Positions 35,329-47,504 of a stretch of 64,000 bases of DNA are shown piece after piece. How positions within the stretch are numbered: the stretch's first letter is position 1; every line of letters starts with the position of its first letter. The DNA lies in contig JAQFVV010006294.1 in NCBI GenBank assembly GCA_028023455.1, positions 3,129,001 through 3,193,000 on the forward strand, read 5' to 3'. The translations under genes and the position numbers were made by a program. The notes under the pieces were generated by a model. It saw nothing but the letters and a program-made list of their open reading frames with translations. It made no database searches and was not told the origin of the DNA. The DNA is from Epiperipatus broadwayi (Eukaryota; Onychophora; Udeonychophora; Euonychophora; Peripatidae).

Positions 35329-35794
35329 CTATAATTTAATTAATACATTGTACAGGCTTAGACCTGCATTTATATATGTAATATATGTGGGATTCAAACT
35401 CAGACTTTCACACGACCCACTACTTTCAGTGCCATCTCATATTGCTGACCCACCTGATCACACACACATGTTGAAAAGATAAATAATCACCAATATACAT
35501 ATTTCATGCTAAACCAGCAATCGTCCGTTGGTCTAGATTACTATCTCCACACATATATACAACCAGTGACTATTGGCTATCTTAATATAAAGCTGAGCAC
35601 TGGTTGTATAAATGTGTGGAAATAGTAATCTAGACCAACTGACGATTTTTGGTTTAGCATGGAATACGTATATTGGTAATTATTTATCTTTTCAACATGT
35701 GTGTGATCAGGTGGGTCAGCAATATGAGATGGCACTGAGAGTAGTTGGTCGTGTGAAAGTCTGAGTTTGAATCCCACATATACTATAATTTAAT
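35329..35794. mobile_element. Foldback insertion with 12-bp target duplication
   Basis: CTATAATTTAAT occurs at 35329-35340 and 35783-35794, flanking the insertion. Its body is an inverted repeat with arms of about 180 bp (35389-35565 and about 35590-35781). Each outer end has a GAGTTTGAATCCCAC-type motif resembling a tRNA B box, with a TGGCACTGAGAG stretch about 30 bases before it that loosely resembles an A box. The inner sequence (GGTTTAGCATGAAATACGTA-like) is shared with the insertion at 27826-28971. Confidence 0.75.
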
Positions 35795-36084
35795 ATTTAT
35801 GTACTAATTTCTGTGAATTAATAATATACGATTATGTTTTTATGTTTTTTCTATACAATAGGTCTGCTCCCACTAATATAATTAATTTGTTCCAGAAACT
35901 TGTTCATTACAGTATCTGTTTATTTTAACATGTATTAAAGTTCATGTATTTAGAGTAATCTGTTTCAAATCCATAGCATATAGCAAACATTTAAACAGAA
36001 AAATATAGTAGAAAGTCTAAAATACAAATGTAAAAATAATATAAACATTAAATTATTTAAAAATTCAAATTATTACTAATACAA

Positions 36085-36195
36085 TGTTTTGAGTATTCTT
36101 TGCTCTTCTTCAGATATTGCGGACCTGACCATTAACAGAGTTACTTATAGGAGTCAAATTTTAAGGCAACGGTCTAACCAACTGAGCTATTCTGT
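36085..36195 (-). mobile_element. tRNA-like tail of Penelope-associated repeat, fragment
   Basis: On minus the fragment reads AATAGCTCAGTTGGTTAGA (A box), CCTTAAAATTTGACTCC, then GGTCAGGT, ending with a CTGAAGAAGAG...CTCAAAACATTG stretch. The same order is found at the ends of the Penelope palindrome at 56.7-58.9 kb. The B-box part has been lost here. Confidence 0.65.
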
Positions 36196-36719
36196 CTTTT
36201 GTACAAATAAATTTTTTCATAGATACCAAATGCTTTTTTTAAACTAGATATTTAAGAATATGTTAACCCCCCCCCCCCCAAAAAAAAAGATCATGATGTA
36301 AAAATAAAGAGTCCAAGTAAAAAAAAAGAGGAGGGGGGATTAAGAAAGTTAGCTTTTCTTTACTCATTACTGAACATCTTATTATCCTTGAATATGGTAA
36401 CCTCTAAATTACATTGTTTTAATAAATGCAAAAAAAAAAAAAAGATTGACTATTATGGAAAATTGAGGATAGTGTTTCAGTGATTATTTTTGTAGGAAAT
36501 TTGTATTTGTTGCATGAATTAGCATGTTCAATATGAAATTATAGTTTGGATTTTATTTCCATTTGTTGAAATCAGATGTCTTGCAGAATATTTCATTAGA
36601 ATACTTGTTTATTGATCAAAGGTTTGAATCTGGACTTGAATGTGATGATTGATGAATTAAGCAAAGAATACTAAAGCATTATATAAATAGGAACTATATA
36701 TTCAGATGTATTTTTATAA

Positions 36720-37183
36720 AAATGGGCAAAACTGACCATACAGTAATGCCATTCACTGCATCCATTACTCTGGCTTGCTATGAGTGGCACTATTGTATGG
36801 AGAGTTTTGCCTGTTTAACAGCTTGAGCAAGCATAAGAAATGGTGATCATGTGATATTAGTGGTTTAATACTTATTTTTGTATTTGAAATAATTTTTGAC
36901 AATATTACTAGAAAAATAATAAACTTATTATTATATTAATATGATTACTTGACATGATCAGCATTTTCTATGCTTGCACTTCTGAATAAAAGAGTTTTGC
37001 TTGTTTAACAGTTTGAGCAAGCATAAGAAATGGTGATCATGTGATGTTTAGTGGTTTAATACTTATTTTTGTATTTGAAATAATTTTTGACAATATTACT
37101 AGAAAAATAATAAACTTATTATTATATTAATATGATTACTTGACATGATCAGCATTTTCTATGCTTGCACTTCTGAATAAAAG
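36720..37183. repeat. 190-bp tandem duplication inside a foldback-family fragment
   Basis: 36801-36990 and 36991-37182 are almost identical direct copies (few substitutions, one base difference in length), each beginning AGAGTTTTGCCTGTTTAAC or close to it. The left part (36720-36850) has inverted GGGCAAAACTGACCATAC / GTATGGAGAGTTTTGCCTG ends and belongs to the same repeat family as 40424-41710. Confidence 0.8.
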
Positions 37184-37191
37184 ATATAAAA

Positions 37192-37434
37192 ATGCAAACT
37201 TACAGAGTTGTTACTAATACATTTAAAGATCAGCCTTTCCAAGCTATTGTATTAAGAAAAAGATTGAGAATGGTTAATCAAGAGTGCAGAAATAAGCTGG
37301 TTAAATGTAAAGAAATAACAAAACTACCAGCTTTTTTTTTTCAAAGGGCATTGTTATATCTGGAATATTTGATGAGACAGCTATCATGGCTGATATTAAA
37401 ATTAATGAAAAGAATAATTCAGGAGGAAAACTAA
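37192..37434 (+). CDS. Unidentified 80-codon open frame, possibly a broken transposon gene
   Basis: Starts MQTYRVVTNTFKDQPFQAIV and continues LRKRLRMVNQECRNKLVKCK, a plausible basic helical segment. At 37330-37339 a T run precedes loss of coding character, so a frameshift is likely there. Not recognised; it adjoins the tandem duplication, which favours a mobile-element origin. Could also be chance. Confidence 0.2.
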   Translation: MQTYRVVTNTFKDQPFQAIVLRKRLRMVNQECRNKLVKCKEITKLPAFFFQRALLYLEYLMRQLSWLILKLMKRIIQEEN

Positions 37435-37439
37435 TTATA

Positions 37440-38825
37440 ATGAATAAAATAAATTTTGGAGGAAAAACAAAGTTAAATCACTGTGATCTTTGGAAAACAG
37501 ACAAAAATTTCATGTAAATGAAATAATTATATATATTTTTTGTCACTCATTCCCTTTATAGAACATGATTATATTTATATACTTATTTAAAATAAATCAT
37601 ACAAAATGGAAAAATATTAACATTTGTTGTTGTTGCTGCTGCTTTTTTAAAGGGCTCATGTAATCTATCTGAATTGTAAGAAAAATGAAATAATAAATTT
37701 TGTATTATTATTAATAAATAAACAATAATAATTCTTTCATACACTTTATACAATGTAGTATATTATTATATCAAACTCTTTCAAAACAATTGATAGTTTG
37801 AATGTTCAACAGTCTTCCTCAAGGATTGAAGCTTTTTGATAATCAGTTTAATATACAAATCACTAACTTATTATTATTAATAAAATAAAATTATGGATCT
37901 TTTTTGCATTTAATTAATTTTACAAGAACAAAGCAACTATTAAATGAAATTTATTGTGAATATGTTATTAACTTATATGCAGTGTGTGAAAGCAAACTAA
38001 CTGCTGTAATAACAACAAATTATCACTTTTTATATGTACTTGTTTGGGTTTGATAGTGTTCAGCATAAATCATGTTTAATAGTATTAAAACCCTATGTTT
38101 TATGTTTGAATAACTCATTATTGAGATTTTTTAATATAAATTTATTTCTGATTTATAAAATCCCTAATTTGTTGATCTTTTTACCAGATAGTGACCATTT
38201 GAATCTTTTATACACAACTTATTAAAAAAAATATTATAAATTTAAAATGAATTATTGACAGCATTCACTTATAAATAAATTGGTTTTACAGTAATTGTAT
38301 TTTTTTTCTGTCATTAAGCCTTCATATTGCATGCTCATTCCATTTTTTAAATCTTTGTAATTTCTATCTAATGTACATGCAACATTAACAAATTTCGTTA
38401 AAAAAGGCTATTTAATTCCTGACAAAATTTCTGTTTAAAATTTTTGTTTATGTTTTAATATTGTAAAAATGCCCTCCACACACAAATTGAAATGTGTTAA
38501 AAAGAATTTGCTTACTAATTATATTCCTTTGCTGTTTAGATTAATCATCAGTCTGCTTGAATGTTACTTGATCTGCAAAGGGTTTGGCACTACAATAAAT
38601 AAAGAAATATACATTTTATATGTTACTTGTGTTTTTAGTAAGTGTGTTTTCATTTTTATTTATAGCCCTCACATACACTAATACAAACACATGTATGGAA
38701 AGAGTGAACACTATATATAGAGAGAAAAAAATATTTGCTTTTGCTTTAGATTATTGTTTATTTTCAATGTATATAAAAATAAAAATAGAAGAATCTAAAT
38801 AGAAAAATTAAATTAAAGAAAAAAA
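37440..38825. other. Noncoding interval
   Basis: AT-rich sequence. The small plus-strand frames (38034-38225, 38469-38681, 38620-38802) are AT-driven and unrecognised. Confidence 0.45.
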
Positions 38826-38828
38826 GGT

Positions 38829-38990
38829 CATCATCATCATTTAAGTTATTAATTCATTGTAGGATAAAGGTCACTCCAAGTGTAATCCAGTTTTTCAGAT
38901 CAATGTATTATCTTCTCTACATTACTTCATACTTTTTAAAATTTCATCCATTCATTTTAAGTAGTTGGCTTAAAATTTTCAGCAGTAGTC
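38829..38990 (-). mobile_element. Possible 3' tail of an RTE-type element, antisense
   Basis: TCATCATCATCATTTAAG at 38829-38846 is the complement of a GAT-type tail, followed by TTCATTGTAGGATAAAGGTC, which resembles the 3' untranslated stretch that precedes such tails in arthropod RTE elements. No coding part is seen. Confidence 0.35.
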
Positions 38991-39365
38991 AATTTATTTC
39001 AATTTTCAACTATCTGCGCTTCACAAATTAAAATATTATTTACATACTTTACTGCTTGTTATGTATTCGCGTTGTATGTTTATGATTTAGACTCAGTGAG
39101 TTGTTTGTGAAGATATTTAAAGCTTCAAGCTTTCAAACCTAAATACGACTAGCTTAGATGTATAGAAAGAAAAGTTGAGAGAAGGGTGGCCGCCCTTTTT
39201 TCGAAAATCTTTGTTGTGTTTTAGGTTTGATTGTCATTTAGACGGCTATCATGACATCTGATTGGCTGTCGGATGGGTATTTTAACGAGTGTAGTGAGTT
39301 TCAGCAGTAGCTCAATTTATTTCAATTTTCAACTATCTGCGCTTCACAAATTAAAATATTATTTA
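38981..39365. repeat. 63-bp direct repeat flanking a 260-bp segment
   Basis: 38981-39042 and 39303-39365 are near-identical, both containing TTCAACTATCTGCGCTTCAC. The enclosed segment is GC-richer and contains GGTGGCCGCCC and an ATTGGCT (inverted CCAAT) motif near 39262. It may be a tandem duplication with one unit trimmed, or an insertion with duplicated flanks. Confidence 0.7.
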
Positions 39366-39369
39366 ATGA

Positions 39370-40420
39370 AATATATGAAGAATTCTCAGCATAATTTATC
39401 ATTGAGTAAGAGAATTTCTGAGCCAAAACAAGTTATAATAATTAGAATATCGAGAGGTAATGGAATGGACTTTTAAAAAATCCAAAAATCACTATATGAT
39501 ATTTTATGTCTGTGTCCACTTTTAAAGGTATATTCAGAGAAAAGTAGAAATATTAAATTTGTGTCAGAAGTATGTAATGCAATAGTGTTGTTAATTAGAA
39601 AAAAATGCTTGCATATGTGTATGGCGGATGGTGGGACCATATTAAGAAAATAAGTTTTATTTTTTGTCATCTTTTTCTTTCTATATTGCTGAACATTTTT
39701 AGAAAAAAATATTAAAATATAACTTTTTTTATTATTATAAATATCTCATATTGGTTTATGCAATGTAATTGCTTTCAAAATGGAGTAAATCAAAATGATC
39801 GTTTAAAAGATTTTTTTTTAATAAATGAGAACATTTTAGGCGATTGTTGTTGTTTTTTTTTTTTTAAAAAAAATACTTTTTAAAAATATTGTTTCAATTT
39901 AGTATATCTTTATCAATTAAAATAAACTGAAAGTTAAACTTGTAAATATTTGCTGTATTGTTGAAAAGTTATTTGAATTCAAAATCTTCTTAGTTTACTT
40001 TTTAAAAAAGATGTTTTCATTTAAATACGTTTACAGAATGATTTTTAACTTTTACTACTGAAATTGATTATTTAAAAAAAAAAAATGAAAAAATGAGTTT
40101 TATTACTTAAAAATTATTTTAACAGTTTTTTAAAAAAATGTAATTTGTTTTTTAAAAAGTACTTTTTTTTTTTCGTGTGAAATTTTTTTTCATAATATTT
40201 TACATTTTGAAAAGTACTAATTGTAACACAAATATATTTTGTGTATGTTCTTGAATGTAATTTATTATTATTATTTTTTAAAAAAGATTGCTATAAAGTT
40301 GTTTGTATTTTTTTAAAGTTCTGCTCATTTATTCATTTTTTTTAAAACATCATCAACAACAACAAAATACAAAATTAAAAAGTAGATAAATCATTTCTAA
40401 AATGCCCATTATTAATGTTA
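39370..40420. other. Noncoding interval
   Basis: T-rich and A-rich homopolymers dominate. Nothing recognised. Confidence 0.45.
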
Positions 40421-40423
40421 AAA

Positions 40424-40720
40424 CATGCAAAACTCTCCATACATGCCACCCAGTAAAAGCCAAAGTCATCAATGGATGCTAGAAGGTTTGTGTATAAAAT
40501 CTCTATCTAGTTCTTACTTATCCAATATCAGATTAGTTTCTAGCTTGTGGCTTTCATCATTGAGGAGCTTTGTATCTAAGAGCACTGCACCTAGATCTTA
40601 GGAGTCTGGGGATATTGGATAGGTAGGTACTTGATAGGGATTTTATGCACAAACCTTTTTTTGCATCCATTGATTACTGTGTCTTGTACTGGGTGACACT
40701 ACTATATAGACAGTTTGGCC
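40424..40720. mobile_element. Foldback element with about 105-bp arms
   Basis: Left arm about 40424-40530 and right arm about 40606-40715 are inverted copies: CATCAATGGATGC against GCATCCATTGAT, ATAAAATCTCTATCTAG against a TGATAGGGATTTTAT stretch, ATCCAATATC against GATATTGGAT. No coding capacity. Related diverged fragments lie at 36720 and 41060-41710. Confidence 0.75.
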
Positions 40721-41059
40721 TCTGTTTTAACAGCTTGTGTAAGCATAGGAAGTGATGATCATGTGACATTAAGGTTATTATAGAAATGTATATTTCAACT
40801 TATGAAGTCACTTTTATTTTTAAGTTTTTTATTTGTTTCTTCATAATGAATTATTTTGAATTTTTTTGTTAAAAAAAATGTTGCAAAACAAATATGAACT
40901 CTGGGGAAAGATAATTTAATTATTTATATTTTGATTTAAAAATATAATCTATATTTTTCTGTTTTCCAAAAACACATAGATGATTTTTTTTTTTCAATAT
41001 TTGTTTGTTATTACGGAATTATCTATAAATCTAGTTCTTTTTTCAGTTACTTTGTATAG

Positions 41060-41710
41060 CTATGCCGAAGTCTAAATATATATATAAATTCTTATTCAGT
41101 GCTATTTTATTAAATATCATCAAACTAGGATTTAGTTTATGGCTTTTATCATCAAGAAACTTTAGATCTGGGAGCAGTTCACCTGGACCTTTTGAAATCT
41201 AATATACCTTTCCTTTAGCAGTTGTCTTTTACATCTATTAGCAAATTTCTTCCAACCTTACTACATTTACACCATCTAGTGTAAGCTTTAGAATCAATAA
41301 ATGTCATATGGTAGTGTTATTAAAACAGGCAAAATTCTCTATACATATTCCCACTCAGTGCAAGTCAAAGTAATCAATGGATGCCAGAAGACTTATGCAT
41401 AAAATCCCCATCTAGTGCCTACTCACCCAATATCCCTAGACTAGTGTCAATAAGTATAAAGTTTTGCCTGTTTTAACAACAGTTATAAGCAAGCATAAGA
41501 AATTGTGACCATATGATAGTGCTTAATAAGTCCTTATCCAGGGCTATCCCAGACTAGTTTTAGTTTATGGCTTTCAGCATTGAGAAGCTTTAGATTTGGT
41601 AGTAATACACTTGAATCTTTTAAGATTTAATAGACCTTTCCTCTAGCAGCCATCTTGCACTTTTATTAGCATTTCTCCCCAATCTCACTGCATTCAGCCA
41701 TTTTTTACTC
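41060..41710. repeat. Diverged copies of the 40.4-kb foldback family
   Basis: About 41100-41280 and 41520-41700 are direct copies of each other (TTTAGTTTATGGCTTT phrase, then TAATAGACCTTTCCT-like) and match the centre of the 40424 element. About 41340-41480 contains the ATCAATGGATGCCAGAAG arm. Together the region is a pile-up of at least two degenerate insertions. Confidence 0.6.
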
Positions 41711-41719
41711 TTTTGTTGT

Positions 41720-43300
41720 TTTATCAAGCTACCAGTCCAAATTAAAAAAAACTTATAATTTTTTTCAATCTATAGTTATGTAGATCTGAAACCAGTTGAG
41801 TTTCTATATATTATGATGGCTTCAGTTTCCTAATATCTTTCACATGACCTATATCACATGATGTGTAAGCAAAGATCATATAATGTTTTATTAGGTCATA
41901 CAGTACCTTATTTGTTTTGTTGTCAAGCTACCAACTCAAATTGGAAAAAATATTGTTTTCAATTTAAGCCACTTTGCCTGTTCATTATGGTGTCTAGTTT
42001 TTTAATAACTATAAGCTCCTCTATCCTTTGGTCAGAATTGACATGAAATCAATAAATAAGAACGACATAGAATAAAGTTGAATTAATAAATTGAAATTTA
42101 GAGTTGAAAATGTGTTTTAATAAGCTACATTGTTTTTAATTTTAAAAATGAAATTGCTAGAGTAAAAGATCACTTCATTACTAAAAATAAATTTTCCATC
42201 ATTTCTATAAACGTTTTTAATTTGTTAAATGTTTTAATAAATTTATATATTTTAATAAAAATAATTACAATTTAAAGCAAAAATTAGTTTAAATTTTTAA
42301 GTTCACATTATTAGTTTATTATTAAATAAAAGTAATACAACATAATTGTAGTTTATTTAATGTATAATTTAAAACTTTTTTTTTTAGAATTTCTTACTTC
42401 CAAGTAATGTGTATATAGTTAATAAAAGTTGTTATTGTATTTTGTTAACTTGTGTAAATACACAATTCTCCCATTGACATCAATAATTAACTAAGGCTAT
42501 CCCTAATTTTATTTGTATAAGTTTACTCTAATTAAAAAAAAAGAGATACATTTATAGAATTTATTTGAAAACACATTTATTATTTTTTATTCTGTTTATG
42601 AGTACCTAGTAACTTTAAAAAAAAAAAATCACAGTCAATGTGATTTCTGTATACCATCATATATGCCTTTTGATTTAAACATTAACTGAATAGTTATAAT
42701 GTTATTTTTTAAAACAATTAGATCAATGGTTTCCTGAAAATTATCAAATTACTATTGTTTATGAATGTCAAAATAAAAATAGTAATTGCTGTTAGGAGTA
42801 TAATTTTATGATATATCATATTTATGAAAATTTCCACAAAAAAATTATGTACATGAGAAGAAGGAGGAAGTTTGTCTTCTAAAATATAAAAAATATATAC
42901 ATTTTTCAACCAATGCAGATAGGCTTTAGATAATTCTCATTTCATTTATTCTTTTAAATGTTTTCTGAATATTTTTTTCTTCTTAATACAAATTTTTAAA
43001 CAAATTTACATATGAACAAAAAGTTATTTTTATTAGTATATTGTTTTACATATTAAATTTTGCTATTACCTATAATTGACATTTGTATTAGAAAAAATTA
43101 TTGTTATTTGCTATACTAACACTTTATTTTGATTTATGAAAACATATTCGCTCAATGAGTTAGGATTATCTATCGATTATCCCTAATTGAAAATTTACAT
43201 AGAATATGCAATATTATATTAAAAATATGTAATATTATAAATATTTGTTTTATAAATTAGAATAAACAAGAACTAAAAATATTTCAGTTTACTTGTTAAA
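41720..43300. other. Noncoding interval
   Basis: AT-rich with no recognisable gene. Open frames 41858-42046 (plus) and 42718-42909 (minus) have no visible homology. Confidence 0.45.
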
Positions 43301-43305
43301 TATAT

Positions 43306-45474
43306 TGTAATGGGCACATACGTACGTTACATTGTTTTTTATTATTAAACATGAAAAAAATAAAAATTCGCAAATAAAACTTTTTTTTTTAACAATTGAA
43401 AATTGAAAATTAAAATTCTATACTAAACTCATATATATATATAAAATCGCACAGATGAAAAAAAAATTATTAAAATAAAACTTTATTAAAAAAAAAGAAA
43501 AAAGTATTTTAAAACTAAATTGTCAGTAAAGATTTAAAGATAAAAATATATCTTTAAGTTTGGAAAACACATTAATTAATCAGAAAATGGAAATGATTGT
43601 TTTAATTAGTTAAATGTAAACTACCCTTGGGCATTTAAAATATATAAGCAAAGGTCAGATAGGAGAGAAAAACAATGGAATCGGACCTCAGCAAAAGGAC
43701 CATCACATCGATGACGTAATGTAAATTGAATCCTTAAAATTATTATAAAAGGAAAAGTTTGGAAATTATTAGTTAGTTATTACAAGAGGACAGATATGTG
43801 GTAGTGCGGAGTTGTAGGAGAAGGGATTGAAAAGACGCACTCTTCAATCCCTTCAGTTTTGTTAAAAAAAGTAAAGAAATGACATCGTTTTTTCTACATT
43901 AAGGACCAGCTAAACTAAAAGACCTCTGGATAAATAAAAAACAACGGCTAACTGGATACCAATATCTATTTAGGATGGCATGGGAATTCACGTTCAAATT
44001 GCAAGCCATGGATAAAGCTGGACATTTTAAAAATTGTAAGAACTTTAGATAATTCATGAACATTAAATTAAAAACTTTCCATATTTAAAAAAAAAATAGA
44101 AATAGATTCCTATCTGACCAAACTAAATTATTTATTAATTAGTTATAATTTTATTTGATGTATTTCTTTTTTGTAAAATCATTTCCATTTTTTTTTGTTC
44201 TTTAAGTTTTATTTATGATTTTTGTTTTGCGATAAATTAAATTATATAAATGTTAAACTTAAGTCGGGCGTGAACGGCTATATAGATTTGTAAAGTCATA
44301 TTAGGGGAGGGTAATCTTAGGTTATTTGTTTCGTAGTTGAATTAGGTCAATGGATTGGATATATTGATGTAATTAGTAGATGTAGTATGAGGTTTGCTAC
44401 AGGCAGAATCGCTTTATACGCCGCACACACTCGTTTTGCCTATGGGAGGAATTATAAGACGGAGACTGCAGTTCCTTCCTAAGGAGGTTTTTTTTTATTG
44501 CTCTTATCGTCAGATAGATGTAGTATTCCTATCTAACGAGAAGCAATTTCTTCTCTTAACCTAATTGTGCTGTCGTATTTTATATTACATTGAACACATT
44601 GATATATCAGATGGATTGACGCCGGTTTAGCTGCAAACTTTTGGCCTAAGGTTAAATAAGGATAGAATATTTTCTTTCAAATGCAAATCTATATAGTCTA
44701 TTCATACTCGACACTGTAAATAAAAATGCATTAAATTTAAGTTGAGTATAGATGCTTGCATGGGTTTGTTACCGGTTAATTTATGTTTTTGGTTTTCATA
44801 TTTGATCAAAATATATAGACATTCGGTAAATAATGATACCTTACGGTGAGTATCTAAAATGTATTTATTTGGATGTCTTTTAAGTTATTGGTGTTAATGC
44901 GGTATCTTATGATGAATACCATTGGGTTTCTTGTATTCCCTATGCAATTGACAGGATCAATGACTTTGTATTTTGATTGTTTATGTTTATTTTGAAATGT
45001 TTTTTAACCATGTAATCTATGTAACCGATCTATACTCAACATTTTAAAACAAACTTTTATAAACCCATCTGTGCGAACTTATAATAGTATAAAAATTAAA
45101 ATGTAAATTAAAATCTAAAATAAAATTTAAAAATAATGTTAAAGTAAACATACTAAAATAATATTGTTAAATTTTATATATATATATATGTGCGTAAATA
45201 AATGTTTGTGTGTATAATTACTGGCAGTGGCTTATTTTATTCTTTTTTTATATATTCTTAGATAAGAATTTATTATAAAATGTAAATCTCTGCTATTCCA
45301 CTGAGCTAGTGACAATGGGCTAACGACCGGAATCAAAATATATTAAAAAAAAAAAAAAATTTTTTTTTGACTTACGTATCTGCCTACTTTATAAATTTTC
45401 TAGGTTCAAATGCCTAGTGGCGCCCTGTAGTGTAGATTACATTAAGTCCAGAATTTTCTCCAGATCGTTATAAT
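43306..45474 (+). mobile_element. 2.2-kb dispersed repeat, copy 2
   Basis: Matches 5311-7528 from end to end in the same orientation. It starts TGTAATGGGCACATACGTAC and ends CAGATCGTTATAATA. It differs by scattered substitutions and small indels, and the minus-strand frame open in copy 1 has several stops here. Near its end it carries CTGCTATTCCACTGAGCTA, whose complement resembles a tRNA A box, and TGGCGCCCTGTAGTG, which resembles an LTR-element primer-binding site. These hints are weak because copy 1 differs at both sites. Confidence 0.75.
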
Positions 45475-45479
45475 ATAAA

Positions 45480-47500
45480 ATATAAAAGTAAATATAAATT
45501 CATTATTATAGTTAAAAGTTAATTTTATAAAATGTCTAATATCTCTTGTTTATATTATCACTATAATGATAGCATAAATTGAAAATTGTTTTCGATTTTT
45601 ATTTTTGAATCTTTTTTTTTTTTTTTTAATATTTGCATTCTTCTTTGATAAGAGATGTAAATTATATTTTGTTTCATATTAATTAAATAATTAATTATTT
45701 TTACCTATCTATAATATTACATTATCAAGGATAATCTTTAAACTTAGTTATATTTTTAGATTTTTTTAAAATTTTTTCTAAATGCATCTTTCCCCACCTG
45801 TTTGTTTTAAAATAATATGTAACTAAAAATTGTTATTTTAAACTGTAATAAGGTTTATTTCAGTATGTGTTTGTATATATATATATGCATGTTTTATTGA
45901 GTGGTTGTAATTTCAGAAAATGAAATCTTTATGCACTAATCATATTTAAATGTCAAACAAACATTTTGTATTTGAAGGTTTTGAGAATACATTTTAATCA
46001 ATTGGAATTAATTTCATCAATCTAAATATTATACTATGAATTATTCAAAGGTTTTCATCTTTCATATAGATAGTGTTGGAAAAGTAGATTCATGGAATAT
46101 ATTGTTAGAAGTGAAATTGGAGGATTGTGGATGGAAGATTAGAGATATAATTATGAAGTAATCATGGTATTGAGTCTAAAAAGAATACAATTCTATTTTG
46201 GTGAGCCATAACAGTATAAATTACAGATTAATGATGATTAAGTTTGTAGTGTTTGCTTATTGATTAATAATTTTAATTTCTATATGTATGATTTTGTTGC
46301 TACTCCCTGATAGCTGCTATGTCTGAGGGTTTCTCTTTTTCAAAACCAGTCAGATAGTGAAAAATAAAACTAGTATGCAAGTGTACCATTTTATATATAA
46401 TTATTTATTATGACAAACTAACCAATTACAGAAGGAGATTGTTAATATAACTACATATATTATAGTTATTATGATGACAAAAGCAAATTTTATGTTGCTT
46501 TATAGAGTTCAATTAATTTCTTCTTACTATATTTGAACTTCAGTATTTTACGGAGTTTCACTTCTGCTATTTACATTATACGACCTTAGAAACAGTTTAT
46601 ATTTGCCATTCTAGTATTGTGCTTCGCACTAGACTATTCTGGACTGTGGAGAAGAAAAACTTCTAGGCTTCTATAACAGTCATTTATCGTGTACAATTAC
46701 AGGCATGTAAAGTTTGTAACAGCACTCTCTTTACTTTATTTTCTAAAGTAAATAATAAACAACACATACATTAAAGGGAGGGAAAAGTATCTCTTTAAGT
46801 TCATTGTCTTCCAATGCACATACACTCCAATAGCCTTTACTAATAGATGAATATGGATAATTTTACTCCAGAAAAAAAACAACCCACAAAGAATTAAAAT
46901 TTAAAAGTGCATTTTGCGAGATTATACAAGTCCATTCATGAAACACGAATATACCCACACATATTACATAGTGACTCATTAGTCTATTTATTTGACATCT
47001 TTTGATGCTTTCTTTATAACTTCTTAGGTAACAAACTTTTCTTTTTGAAAGAGTAATGTTTTTTTATTGCAGTTTCTCCATTGGATTCTAAATTCAGTTT
47101 ATTCTTCAATGAAAAAAATCAACACTATCTTTTTAAAAATATCTTTAATATTATCTTTATAATATAAGCACTGTCTTCTATTTTCATAAAAATTGTGCTC
47201 AATTTCAACTTTAATTGACTAATTCAACAAAACTATTAAATTTTACAATAGTAGATTGAATAGCATTATTTTTAGCAACTAAAGACCATATTGATTTTAT
47301 GTTATTGCCATTATGTTTTTAGAGTCTTACAGAACATCCTTAAATACATTTTTTGTAAATACTTTTATGTTAAGGTCAATGGATGTTCATGTATCACTTT
47401 TGTATAATAAATTGGGAGACAATAATAATAGCTTATATACAACTAATTTAAGTGAGATAGTTTATACTGCTGTGATGAAATACCATGTCTTAACTTGTTA
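45480..47500. other. Noncoding interval
   Basis: AT-rich. A stretch at about 46550-46700 is somewhat GC-richer but shows no open frame or known motif. Confidence 0.45.
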
Positions 47501-47504
47501 AATA

